Assembly (NCBI GenBank): GCA_030016455.1
Contig: JASEJH010000054.1
Coordinates: 1 to 8,252, forward strand
Reading direction: 5' to 3'
Origin: Thermoanaerobacteraceae bacterium
GTDB lineage: Bacteria > Bacillota > Desulfotomaculia > Desulfotomaculales > Ammonificaceae
Length of the DNA stretch: 8,252 nt
Shown: in pieces, positions 1 through 7,346 of the stretch
How positions within the stretch are numbered: position 1 is the first letter of the stretch
Layout of the letters: the number at the start of each line of letters is the position of its first letter
Position numbers and translations under genes: made by a program
The notes under the pieces: model-generated
Seen by the model: only the letters and a program-made list of their open reading frames with translations
Database searches by the model: none
What the model was told of the DNA's origin: nothing

Positions 1-346
1 CTCCTGCCGGCTCAGCCGGTCCTCTCGGCCCGGGTTACCCAGCACTCAGGCGCCTGAGTGCTGGGCCTACCCGGCAGGCCTCCCCGGGTAAGAACGATAG
101 CTTTCCCCCCACAACCGCCTCATTTACTCACTTATCCCTTGATAGCATTGGGCTTTGTCTTGTTTCGCAGACTCGCCCAGATAAGCCAGCCTCGCTTGAG
201 GTTCGTGTTCCTCAGCTCGGGGGTTTGCCTCCGGCTTCCTTCGGATTCCGCCTCGCGACGGACACCCTTGCCATTGGCTAACGGTTGGTGCTATCAACCT
301 CCGTTCGGGACTTCCACCCTATAGCTATCGCCCATGCCGGGCGCAC
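1..346 (-). mobile_element. Group II intron (class C type), 5' portion, truncated by window edge
   Basis: Read on the minus strand, the element opens at 346 with GTGCGCCCGGCATGGG, which fits the group II 5' consensus GUGYG. It continues with blocks I recognise from bacterial IIC introns such as the Oceanobacillus iheyensis ribozyme: TATAGGGTGGAAGTCCCGAA, then CAAGGGTGTCCGT, then GGAATCCGAAGGAAGCCGG, then GAGGAACACGAACCTCA, then GCGAAACAAGACAAAGCCCA, and finally TTCTTACCCGGGGAGG near 94-79. These are the successive parts of domain I. From about 78 to 1 a long paired region follows that I take as domain II. The rest, including any reverse transcriptase/maturase in domain IV and the catalytic domain V, lies beyond position 1, so activity cannot be judged. 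The element sits right after a terminator T-tract, the usual target of class C introns. The similarity is recalled, not computed. Confidence 0.88.
38..65. repeat. 28-nt perfect palindrome inside the intron (probable domain II stem)
   Basis: Positions 38-51 are the exact reverse complement of 52-65 (arm CCCAGCACTCAGGC). Around it, CCTGCCGG-type arms at 3-10 and 71-78 are complementary, as are CCGGGT at 30-35 and ACCCGG at 69-74. A smaller hairpin lies at 7-19. The whole 3-78 segment would fold as one large branched stem, consistent with an enlarged domain II of the group II intron. Confidence 0.7.
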
Positions 347-383
347 AAAAAAACCTGCCGGGCAGTCTCAACCCGGCAGTTTT
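347..383 (-). terminator. Rho-independent terminator of the minus-strand operon; intron target site
   Basis: On the minus strand, AAAA (383-380) precedes an 8-bp stem, CTGCCGGG (379-372) paired with CCCGGCAG (362-355). The loop is 9 nt. After one more G the sequence runs into seven T residues (353-347). It lies about 110 bp after the stop codon of the HisJ-like gene, so it should end the glucan operon transcript. The first base of the group II intron is the next base after the T-tract. The four A residues on the other side make it a weak candidate terminator for plus-strand transcription too. Confidence 0.85.
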
Positions 384-492
384 CAGATCACGCCCGGCAT
401 AAACTTGACAGGCCAAGAGTCTTCGAAAAGTCTCCGGCCGCGGCCGGACGCACTCCTTATTTATCACCGGTTTGTTGCCGGCATTCCGGCTT
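384..492. other. Short non-coding 3' region between the HisJ-like gene and the terminator
   Basis: I see no credible gene here. It contains a perfect 16-nt palindrome, TCCGGCCGCGGCCGGA (433-448), followed on the minus strand by only a short T run, so it is not a convincing terminator. It also contains CGCCCGGCAT (391-400), the exact reverse complement of ATGCCGGGCG at 334-343 in the intron 5' end. Confidence 0.5.
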
Positions 493-1326
493 TTACCGGA
501 GCGGCCGGTACCGCCGCCGCCGCCGTTCGAAAACGGCTACCTCCCGGTACCCCACCCGCCGCAGAAGGGTCACGGCCTGTTCAAAATCACGTCCCACGTC
601 ATCCGGCCGGTGGGCGTCCGAACCCAGGGTTACCGGAACGCCGTACCGGTGGCACAGCTCCAGGAAGAGGGGTGCGGGGTAGATCTCCCCCACCGGCTGC
701 CTCAAACCGGCTGTATTTACCTCCACCGCCATGCCGCTGGCGGCAATCACCCGGACCGTTTCCTCATACAGGGGCAGGATGTCTCCCCGGGGCCGGCAGC
801 CGAACTTCTTCAGCAGATCGGGGTGGGCCACCACGTCGAAAAGGCCGCTGGCCGCCAGCTGTTGGATCAGCTGGAAATACTCCCGGTAGAGAGCGTCAAC
901 GTCCCGCCCGGCGTACCCGGCGATTTCGGCCGGATTGTCGAAGCCCCAACCGTCAAGGTAGTGCACGGAACCCAGGACGTAGTCGAAAGGGTAGCGGCCA
1001 AGGATCGCTTCGAGGGCCTGTTCCCGGCCAGGAACGTAATCAGCCTCGATGCCGAGCTTGATTTCGAGGTCCTTGAAACCCGCCGCCGTCTCTAAAACCT
1101 CGGCCACGTAAGCCGACAGCTCTTCTTCCGGCATCGCCAGCCCGGGGTCGCGCCGGTCCTCCGGCAGAAAATACTGTGGAATGTGGTCCGCAAAGCCGAT
1201 TTCCAGCAGGCCCTTCTCCTCGGCGGCACGGGCGAAGTCGGCCACGGCGCCCGTTGCGTGACCGCAGCGGCGGGTATGGAGGTGGTAATCCACGAGCCCT
1301 TTTCCACCCACGGCCTTACGGAGCAC
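493..1326 (-). CDS. hisJ: Histidinol-phosphatase, HisJ-like PHP-domain hydrolase
   Basis: This 277-residue protein is a PHP-family metal-dependent phosphatase. Family knowledge gives the reaction as histidinol phosphate to histidinol in cytoplasmic histidine synthesis. The expected metal-ligand motifs are all visible: DYHLHTRRCGHA (residues 13-24), FADHIP (45-50), GIEADY (92-97), GSVHY (119-123), VVAHPDLLKKFG (165-176), EVNTAGLRQPVGEIYP (202-217) and LGSDAHRPDDVG (234-245). Length is normal for HisJ/HisK. The GTG start at 1326 is supported by GAGAGGG at 1339-1333 with a 6-nt spacer. The start lies inside the 3' end of the preceding gene (11-bp overlap), which suggests translational coupling. 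The C-terminus is a basic tail (residues 268-277) encoded by five tandem CGG codons. No other his gene is in the window, so another PHP phosphoester substrate remains possible. Confidence 0.87.
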   Translation of the reverse strand: MLRKAVGGKGLVDYHLHTRRCGHATGAVADFARAAEEKGLLEIGFADHIPQYFLPEDRRDPGLAMPEEELSAYVAEVLETAAGFKDLEIKLGIEADYVPGREQALEAILGRYPFDYVLGSVHYLDGWGFDNPAEIAGYAGRDVDALYREYFQLIQQLAASGLFDVVAHPDLLKKFGCRPRGDILPLYEETVRVIAASGMAVEVNTAGLRQPVGEIYPAPLFLELCHRYGVPVTLGSDAHRPDDVGRDFEQAVTLLRRVGYREVAVFERRRRRYRPLR

Positions 1327-2389
1327 CTTTTTCCCTCTCGCGGAGCAACCCGGCCGCCGCCGCCGTCAGCTCGTAGATGCGCCCGGCCAGCGGTTCCGCC
1401 AGCAGTCCCGCCCCGCAGCTCGGCGTGATTAACCACTGCCGCCGCAAAAGCTTTTCCGGCACGCCCCGCTCCGCCAGCTCCCGCCAGTACATTTCCAGAC
1501 GGGCCACCAGGCCGGCCGGGCTTTCCTCCCAGGCCGTTTCCGCGGTCGGTACCAGCCCCCAGGCGAGAACGCCGCCCCGCTCAAGAAAGGCCGCCAACTC
1601 GCGGCGGTAGGGTAAGAGTGACTGGAAGTAACCGTAAGCGTCGAAACTGAGGATGTCAATGTCAAGGGCCAGCAGAATGCTCCAGTCCACCGCGGCGCAG
1701 GAATGTACCCCTACAAGGGCGCCCGCAGCTTTGATACCGGCGACCATCTCCCCCATGTCGGCCGTAATCTGCTCCCGGGTCACCGTGATGTAGCTCGACT
1801 GCCCGTAAACGCTAACCGCCGGCTCGTCAATGAAAATGATCACGGGCGCACCGAACCGGCGCAGCGTTGTGGCCTGCCAGCGAGCGGCCAGCGTAAGGTT
1901 GCGGACGATCAATTCGCGGAGTTCCGGGTCGTAATAAGCAGGGCGGCCCCCGGCACCCGTGAGTTGGAACCCCACCGTCAGCGGTCCCACAACCTGTCCC
2001 TTGAAGGCCTTGGCCCCGGGAAACTCCCCGGCCTCCACGGCACTGCAGAAAGCGTAAAATCCCGAAGCTGCCTCCTGGCCCGGCGCAAAGGCGGCGAGCG
2101 CCGCTTCGTCCCCCTCTTCCGCACCAAAGCAAACGGTATAAAAGGCCGTTAACCGTTCCGGCCAGTCGGCGCCGTCGTTCAGGAAGCGGGGTTTTCCCCT
2201 TGTTTCTAAGATCCTGTGCGCCGCAAGCGCGCCGAGGAACTGCTCCACGAACCCCTCGGCCGATCCCCGCCGGGGCAGTTGCGGCCAGTGCGGCAGGCTT
2301 CCGAGATGCTTTTTCACCAATTCCAGAGCCGGGGCTGCCTCAATGCACGGCAGGCTGCCGATTCCCGTCGCCAATCCCGAAATTTTCAA
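1316..2389 (-). CDS. Stand-alone MetE-core / UROD-superfamily protein (methionine-synthase-like)
   Basis: The protein resembles the C-terminal catalytic barrel of cobalamin-independent methionine synthase, without MetE's N-terminal half. Numbered from the longest possible start (GTG at 2413), it shows ATGIGSLP (15-22), WPQLP (43-47), GQVVGPLTVGF (139-149), FIDEPA (194-199), GVHSCAAVDWS (235-245), LDIDILSFDAYGY (250-262) and ITPSCGAG (329-336). H237, C239 and C333 match three of the MetE zinc ligands (His, Cys, Glu, Cys). The Glu position is D258. Short MetE-like proteins of this kind transfer a methyl group to a thiol, but the donor here is unknown. I prefer a TTG start at 2389, giving MKISGLATGIGSLP, the usual N-terminus as I recall it, with a GAGGTGGTG purine stretch just upstream (2407-2399). 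The GTG at 2413 has no clear SD site. The gene lies 22-46 bp after the glucoamylase gene and overlaps the HisJ-like gene. Confidence 0.75.
   Translation of the reverse strand: MKISGLATGIGSLPCIEAAPALELVKKHLGSLPHWPQLPRRGSAEGFVEQFLGALAAHRILETRGKPRFLNDGADWPERLTAFYTVCFGAEEGDEAALAAFAPGQEAASGFYAFCSAVEAGEFPGAKAFKGQVVGPLTVGFQLTGAGGRPAYYDPELRELIVRNLTLAARWQATTLRRFGAPVIIFIDEPAVSVYGQSSYITVTREQITADMGEMVAGIKAAGALVGVHSCAAVDWSILLALDIDILSFDAYGYFQSLLPYRRELAAFLERGGVLAWGLVPTAETAWEESPAGLVARLEMYWRELAERGVPEKLLRRQWLITPSCGAGLLAEPLAGRIYELTAAAAGLLREREKGAP
1333..1339 (-). promoter_or_regulatory. Ribosome binding site fixing the GTG start of the HisJ-like gene
   Basis: GAGAGGG on the minus strand lies 6 nt before the GTG at 1326, within the last codons of the upstream MetE-like gene. 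This supports the overlapping start over the internal GTG codons further in. Confidence 0.65.
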
Positions 2390-2435
2390 ACCTGTAATCA
2401 CCACCTCAAACACCGAAGGTCCGGGTTGAAAAACG

Positions 2436-4499
2436 TCAGAACCGGACCGCCGGCGGGGTAACCTCTACTTCTTCACCCGGCAGAACAGAAAAGACCATCC
2501 GCTCCTGGGCCGCCTCGAGTTCCCGGTAGCGGCTCAGGTACTCGATAACCGCGATAACGAAAGCGGCGTGCGACCAGCTCAGGGGCGCCACGGAAAGCGG
2601 CTTCCCGGTGAAGGGATGTAGCTGCTCCGGCATCACCCCGGTAGGCAGGGAATGTTTCACACTCCATTCCAGCAGCCGCTGGCCGCGCGCCAGTTCCTCG
2701 ATGCTCCGGGCCGCCCTGATGTAGTACTGCGCCAGCCAGAGCGTGCAAACCAACCAGGGGTTGCCGGGAACCGTCTCCAGGTCGTCCGTTTGCCGGAAGT
2801 AGTAATCGCCGTAGTACCGGGCTACCCCCCCCACCCCGGTTTTTACCCAAAGCACCTTCTCCACCTGGCTCATCGTTTCCGCCACTCGCGCGTCGTGGAC
2901 CGGCAGCACGTTGTATAAAAAGACGCCGGCCACACTGCTGTCGATGGTGGTGTCCGGTTCGAAGGCCCCCTTCTGCCGGTTAAAACGCAAACCGCGCAAG
3001 AAGCGCCCGCGCTTCTCGTCGTACAGGTGCCTGATCATGCCCTCCTTGATTTCGCCCGCACGCTGAAAATAGCTTTCCGCCAGCTTCGGCTGCCCGAAAA
3101 GCCGGGCCATGTTGCCGGCCGCCGTGAGGCCGGCGTGAACCGTCGCTGCGGTAAAGGTGAAAATTCCGCGTCTTTCCTCCCACAGGTCGTAGGACTCCGC
3201 CGGCAGGCTGAGGTCTTCGTCCACGTAGTCGCTCAGAAACTGCGCGGCCGGCCGGACCAAATCACGATAACATTCCAGAACAAACTCGAGATCCCGCTCC
3301 CGCCGGTAGTATTCCCACAGCGCCCAGAGCACCAGAGCCGTCTCGTCCTCCTGAATTGGGAGGTGCACTACGCCTTCTTCCAGCCAGGGGTGCCAGCTCG
3401 AACCGGCCGTACCGTCCGGATTGTACTTATGTAAAAGATATCCCCTGTCCGTCAGCGCGTTGGCACAGAACCTGAAGAAAGGCCGGGTAAGGCGCCCGTA
3501 ACCCGCCTGAACCAAAGCATATATGGTAACCGCCCCGTCTCGGGGCCAGAGGTAGCAGTAGTGGTCGCGGTTGGTAACCATGATGTCCGAATCGGGGGAG
3601 GCGATCACCGCACCTCCCGCATCGAAATGCGTGCGCAGAACAAGCAGGCTGCGCTTGTACGCCGTGACAATCTCCGGCGGAAGTTTCTCTACATCGCGAC
3701 CGCAGGTGCCGGCACAGGATTCGAAGCAGGCATCGAGGAAAGCGCGACTGAACGATCGGGTCCGGAAAAGTAACTCTTCCGGGTTCTGCTCGAGTACGAA
3801 CTTGTCGAGTTCCCTGACCTCCTGGATGTTCCGCCCCACGCAAATCCAGTAGTAAATCGTTTCCTCCCCCCCGGGCTCTAAAACCAGGTTAAAACCGATA
3901 ACGCTGTCTACCGAGCCTTGGGCGATAGTATTTCCGCTTAAAATCCCTTCCTCGGCATCCCGCCAGGTGCCCTCCGCCATACCGAACTTCTTGATCCCGG
4001 TGGCGAACTGGTCGAAGCGCCCCCGCTGGCTGAAACCGTTGACGAGAAAATACCGGTTGCGCTTATAATGGCAAATCACCCGGTAAAAGGGTTCGTAAAG
4101 GGCCGTGTCTCCCACGTCAGTTTCGTCAATGGAAAAGTCTTGGCCAAAGAAGACCCGGATCTCCCGCTCCTTGTCGGCAAGGTTCTGCACCCGGACCTTT
4201 TTGAGATAAATATTGAGCCGGCGGTGGACGGCATCATTTATCAGGAGCTTCACGTTCAAACCCGGGTGGGTGGCCTCCACCTCGGTCACCAGCGCGTCTT
4301 CCTGGTACCCCAGGTGTCGTTCCCACCCTTCATCCGCGGTCCAGCTGAACCTGCCGTCTACCCATAACCCCAGGCGGTTCCGGTTCCCCTGCAGGTGGTT
4401 CCACTGGCCCACGTGGGGGTAAAAGAAATCCCGCATCTCGAGCTTTTCATCGAACGTCACCATGATTCTGCCGTTACCGATAACCAAAGGGCGCGGCAT
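2436..4499 (-). CDS. Glycoside hydrolase family 15 glucoamylase-like enzyme
   Basis: This 687-residue protein fits bacterial GH15. It has an N-terminal beta-sandwich region (about 1-270) followed by an (alpha/alpha)6 barrel (about 275-660). GH15 glucoamylases release beta-D-glucose from the non-reducing ends of alpha-glucans. Visible signature blocks are YLWPRDGAV (316-324), SSWHPW (367-372), SYDLWEERRG (436-445) with E441 as the likely general acid, and GVMPEQLHPFTGKPLS (621-636) with E625 as the likely general base. LSWSHAAF follows at 640-647. No signal peptide or membrane segment is seen, so it probably acts in the cytoplasm on the polymer made by the upstream fusion enzyme. The start at 4499 (MPRPLVIGNG) has a strong SD site. 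A longer reading from 4556 would overlap the upstream gene and adds unrelated residues. Other GH15 specificities, such as glucodextranase or trehalase-like activity, cannot be excluded. Confidence 0.88.
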   Translation of the reverse strand: MPRPLVIGNGRIMVTFDEKLEMRDFFYPHVGQWNHLQGNRNRLGLWVDGRFSWTADEGWERHLGYQEDALVTEVEATHPGLNVKLLINDAVHRRLNIYLKKVRVQNLADKEREIRVFFGQDFSIDETDVGDTALYEPFYRVICHYKRNRYFLVNGFSQRGRFDQFATGIKKFGMAEGTWRDAEEGILSGNTIAQGSVDSVIGFNLVLEPGGEETIYYWICVGRNIQEVRELDKFVLEQNPEELLFRTRSFSRAFLDACFESCAGTCGRDVEKLPPEIVTAYKRSLLVLRTHFDAGGAVIASPDSDIMVTNRDHYCYLWPRDGAVTIYALVQAGYGRLTRPFFRFCANALTDRGYLLHKYNPDGTAGSSWHPWLEEGVVHLPIQEDETALVLWALWEYYRRERDLEFVLECYRDLVRPAAQFLSDYVDEDLSLPAESYDLWEERRGIFTFTAATVHAGLTAAGNMARLFGQPKLAESYFQRAGEIKEGMIRHLYDEKRGRFLRGLRFNRQKGAFEPDTTIDSSVAGVFLYNVLPVHDARVAETMSQVEKVLWVKTGVGGVARYYGDYYFRQTDDLETVPGNPWLVCTLWLAQYYIRAARSIEELARGQRLLEWSVKHSLPTGVMPEQLHPFTGKPLSVAPLSWSHAAFVIAVIEYLSRYRELEAAQERMVFSVLPGEEVEVTPPAVRF

Positions 4500-4503
4500 A
4501 CTT

Positions 4504-4511
4504 CCCCTCCT
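4504..4511 (-). promoter_or_regulatory. Strong ribosome binding site of the GH15 gene
   Basis: AGGAGGGG on the minus strand ends 4 nt before the ATG at 4499 (6 nt if AGGAGG is the core). It lies in the 16-bp gap after the stop codon of the GH57-GT4 gene and decides the start against the longer frame from 4556. Confidence 0.8.
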
Positions 4512-4515
4512 GACT

Positions 4516-7290
4516 TTACTCCTGCCAAGCACTGCCCACCCGGGCATAAACCTCACGTGTCACCGCCGCGATATGCCGCCAGCTGTAAGCAGAACAAACC
4601 TTCCGCCAAGCGTGGCGGCAAATCTCCTCGGCCAGCGACCGGTTCGTCAAAACCTCGCTGATGTACCGTGCCAGAACCTCCGGCTGGCCAGGAGGAACCT
4701 TAAAACCGTCAATGCCCTGCTCCACCACCTCGCTCAAGCCTCCGGTGTCGCCGACAACTACCGGCACCTGCGCGGCCATCGCCTCGAGGGCTACAATGCC
4801 AAACGGCTCGTAGTGACTGGGGAAAACTGCCACCGCTGCCTCCTGGAGGAGCCGGTTGCGGGCGGCGCCGTCCACGAACCCGGCGAAACGGACCCGCCTG
4901 AACACGCCGACTTCGGCCGCCAACCGTTTCAGTTCTCCTTCGTAAGGCCCCTGACCGCAAATCACCGCCGTTACGCCCGGAACACGTTCCGCCACCAGCG
5001 GCAGCGCCCGAATCAGGTCCTGCACCCCTTTTTCCGGCACCAGGCGCCCCAGAAAAAGAACCTCTGGCGCCTCTGATGGCGGTGCCAGCCCCCGCCAGCC
5101 CCCAATTCCCAGCGAACCGGGATCCACCCCGTTAGGGATTACCGTAATCTTCGTCAGCGGCACGTCAAACAACCGGGAGATTTCCTGCGCCATGTAGTTG
5201 CTGCAGCAGATGACCCGGTCGGCACTCCGGGCCAGGCTTCTTTCCGCGCTGTGGATCCTGTATTGGAGGTCGTTGTAAATCCCCTGGTACCTCCCGTACT
5301 CGGTCGCGTGGATCGTGACCACCAGCGGGAGCGCAAAACGGCCGGCGAGTTCCTGCGCCGCCGCGCCAACCAGCCAGTCGTGCCCGTGAATTACCTCAAA
5401 CCGCGTTTCCCGGTCCCAAAGCCGGCGGGCCACGGCCACCATTTCCTCGTTCAACCGGGTGACCCAGCCCAGAAAATCGCTTTCGTAACCTTCGACCGGA
5501 ACCCGGTGAACCACGACGCCGTCCACTTCCTCCGTCACCCGGCTTCCTGAAACCTGGGCCGTGACCACGGTTACTTCGTTACCGAACGATACAAGTGCCC
5601 GTGAAAGGTCGTAAACGTGCCGGCCCAACCCGCCGACAATGTGCGGCGGGTATTCCCAGGAAAGGAGGAGCACCTGCCGCGGCACGCGTACCTGCAGGCT
5701 CTCGCCGGAAAAAAAGCGGCTGTAAATCCGGTAATCAAGCGCCGGAAAGATATTGTCTGCCGCCTCCATTTCCCCCAGCGCCTCCTCGCTAATTCTTCCG
5801 GCAAGGATTTCGTCTGCTAACCGGTTGAAACGCGTAACGTGCTCCTTGACCCGCCGCGCGGCGTACTCTGCCGTAGAGCCCACGTGCAGAATGAAGGCCC
5901 AGTCGCTGGCCTGAGCCAATAAAAGCTCCCGCGCCGCCTGGTTCAACGCCCGGCGGAGCACCCCCTCCGCTTCCGGGTGGAGGTCGCAGAGCTCTGTCAT
6001 TCGGGCTTCTGCATAATGCGTATGCCGGTAAATCCAGTCGTTCGCAGGATTCAGCCAGACTTTGCTGTACCCCTCTTCGCCCCAACTCGAGTGGCTCAAG
6101 GTCACTGTAACTGCCGGCGGGTTGGCTGCAAGGTACTCCGAAGGCGTGGTCAAAACCACCGCATTCTGGTCGTAGTGAACCTTTCGAAACAAAAACTCCA
6201 GCCACTGCGGCCCTTCGTACCACCAGTGCCCGAAAAGCTCCGCGTCATAAGGGCAAACGATAACCGGTTTGTGCTCCAGGTACTGAGACCAGTAAGCCGC
6301 CTGGCGCTGGCGGTGGTACAAAAAATGCGCCGCGTGCGCAGCCGCCCTCTCCCGGGCCATTTCGGGTTCATACACCCCTTTCGGCTCGCTCCCCGTGATC
6401 CGGTGGTACTTGAAGCCGGTATCAGTCCGCACCTCACCGGAGGGAAGGAACGGCTCGATGTATTCCCACGGGAGCTCATAACCGATGTCGCGGTAGTATT
6501 CCCGGTACCAGTAATCGCCGGGGTACCCTACCTGCCGGTCCCAAACCTGCTGCGAGGAATCGGGGTCGCGGCCGAAAGCAGCCACTCCCGCCGCCGTGAG
6601 CACCGGCGCATAGACCCCGCACGGAGGGGGAGGTGAAGCGTTTAAAATCCCGTGGGTTTCCACGAAGAAGTAACGGATGCCACAGGTTGCCAGGAGCTCG
6701 TCTACCCCGGGAGCATAACCGCACTCGGGCAGCCAGAACCCCTGCGGGCGCCGGCCGAAATGTCGGGCGTAAAGGTCGAGACCCGCCAGGATTTGCGCCC
6801 GCCGTGCTTCCCGGCTCCGCACCAGCGGGAGGTAGCCGTGCGTGGCACAGGTAGTAATTATTTCCAAAAAACCCTGCTCTTGGAGTGCCGCAAAACCGGA
6901 AAGGATGTTTTTGCCGCAGGCGTTCACGAACAGGTCGTGGTTCCGGTACAGCCGCTCCTCATATAAAAGGGCAAGGCTGTGAACCTCCGTGCCCGCGGTT
7001 CGTTCTTTTTCCGCCGCCGCAAGCCGCAGCAACCGTTCCAGGTAGGCGACATACCGCCTGGTTAAAAGCTCGTCGGTGAGCATCGTGATCAGGGTCGGGG
7101 AAAGGGAGAGGGTCAGCTTGAAGCCAACACCCTCCCGGGCCAGGCGGTGGAAAAGCTCGAGGAGGGGAAGGTAACACTCGGTCAGCGCCTGGTAAAACCA
7201 GTTTTCTTCGAGCTGACGTTCCTTTTCTGGATGACGAACGAAAGGCAGGTGCGCGTGCAAAACAACGAATAGGTAACCCTCGGGCACCAC
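4516..7290 (-). CDS. Fusion of GH57 1,4-alpha-glucan branching enzyme and GT4 glycogen-synthase-like glucosyltransferase
   Basis: This 924-residue protein joins two complete enzymes. Residues 1-537 are a GH57 branching-enzyme type (with DUF1957). The motifs are LHAHLPFVRHPE (11-22), TCATHGYLPL (147-156), GFWLPECGYAPG (184-195) with E189 as likely nucleophile, PYDAELFGHWWYEGP (347-361) with D349 as likely acid/base, and SSWGEEGYSKVWL (401-413). Residues 538-924 are a GT4 transferase of the GT-B fold, with SWEYPPHIVGGLGRHVY (544-560), HGHDWLVG (635-642), PNGVDP (719-724), FLGRLVPEKG (746-755) and SHYEPFGIVALEAMA (825-839). The last gives the E-x7-E pair E828/E836. One polypeptide could therefore both elongate and branch glycogen in the cytoplasm; this is inferred. 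AGGGGGG at 7301-7295 is 4 nt from the GTG at 7290 and 7 nt from the next GTG at 7287, so either may be used. The GH15 gene follows after 16 bp. The GT4 sugar donor and exact acceptor are not proven. Confidence 0.9.
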   Translation of the reverse strand: MVPEGYLFVVLHAHLPFVRHPEKERQLEENWFYQALTECYLPLLELFHRLAREGVGFKLTLSLSPTLITMLTDELLTRRYVAYLERLLRLAAAEKERTAGTEVHSLALLYEERLYRNHDLFVNACGKNILSGFAALQEQGFLEIITTCATHGYLPLVRSREARRAQILAGLDLYARHFGRRPQGFWLPECGYAPGVDELLATCGIRYFFVETHGILNASPPPPCGVYAPVLTAAGVAAFGRDPDSSQQVWDRQVGYPGDYWYREYYRDIGYELPWEYIEPFLPSGEVRTDTGFKYHRITGSEPKGVYEPEMARERAAAHAAHFLYHRQRQAAYWSQYLEHKPVIVCPYDAELFGHWWYEGPQWLEFLFRKVHYDQNAVVLTTPSEYLAANPPAVTVTLSHSSWGEEGYSKVWLNPANDWIYRHTHYAEARMTELCDLHPEAEGVLRRALNQAARELLLAQASDWAFILHVGSTAEYAARRVKEHVTRFNRLADEILAGRISEEALGEMEAADNIFPALDYRIYSRFFSGESLQVRVPRQVLLLSWEYPPHIVGGLGRHVYDLSRALVSFGNEVTVVTAQVSGSRVTEEVDGVVVHRVPVEGYESDFLGWVTRLNEEMVAVARRLWDRETRFEVIHGHDWLVGAAAQELAGRFALPLVVTIHATEYGRYQGIYNDLQYRIHSAERSLARSADRVICCSNYMAQEISRLFDVPLTKITVIPNGVDPGSLGIGGWRGLAPPSEAPEVLFLGRLVPEKGVQDLIRALPLVAERVPGVTAVICGQGPYEGELKRLAAEVGVFRRVRFAGFVDGAARNRLLQEAAVAVFPSHYEPFGIVALEAMAAQVPVVVGDTGGLSEVVEQGIDGFKVPPGQPEVLARYISEVLTNRSLAEEICRHAWRKVCSAYSWRHIAAVTREVYARVGSAWQE

Positions 7291-7294
7291 CCTA

Positions 7295-7301
7295 CCCCCC
7301 T
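7295..7301 (-). promoter_or_regulatory. Ribosome binding site before tandem GTG starts of the GH57-GT4 gene
   Basis: AGGGGGG on the minus strand is followed by TAGG and then two consecutive GTG codons at 7290 and 7287. Spacing favours the second GTG (7 nt), which would shorten the protein by one residue. Confidence 0.5.
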
Positions 7302-7346
7302 GTAAACTCCTACGCCCCTACCTGTCAGCATAACACTTTCCGGACT

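Noticed and set aside
58..324. Plus-strand open frame of 88 codons
   Set aside because: It lies antisense to the structured domain I of the group II intron; its codons follow the conserved ribozyme blocks, so it is not a protein gene.
405..433. Plus-strand TTGACA at 405-410 as a promoter
   Set aside because: No -10-like hexamer occurs at 16-18 bp and there is no plus-strand gene to serve.
433..448. 16-nt GC palindrome as a second terminator
   Set aside because: It has no loop and no adequate T-tract on either side; the better terminator is at 347-383.
285..1095. Two long plus-strand open frames opposite the HisJ-like gene
   Set aside because: They are rich in Pro, Arg and Gly, have no recognisable motif and are mirror frames of a well-supported PHP gene in GC-rich DNA.
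2390..2413. Longer N-terminus of the MetE-like protein from GTG at 2413
   Set aside because: No SD site precedes 2413, and family-like sequence begins at the TTG at 2389. It is kept as an alternative, as the choice is not certain.
4500..4556. Longer start of the GH15 protein at 4556
   Set aside because: It would overlap the GH57-GT4 gene by 41 bp and adds a non-family leader; the ATG at 4499 has a strong SD site.
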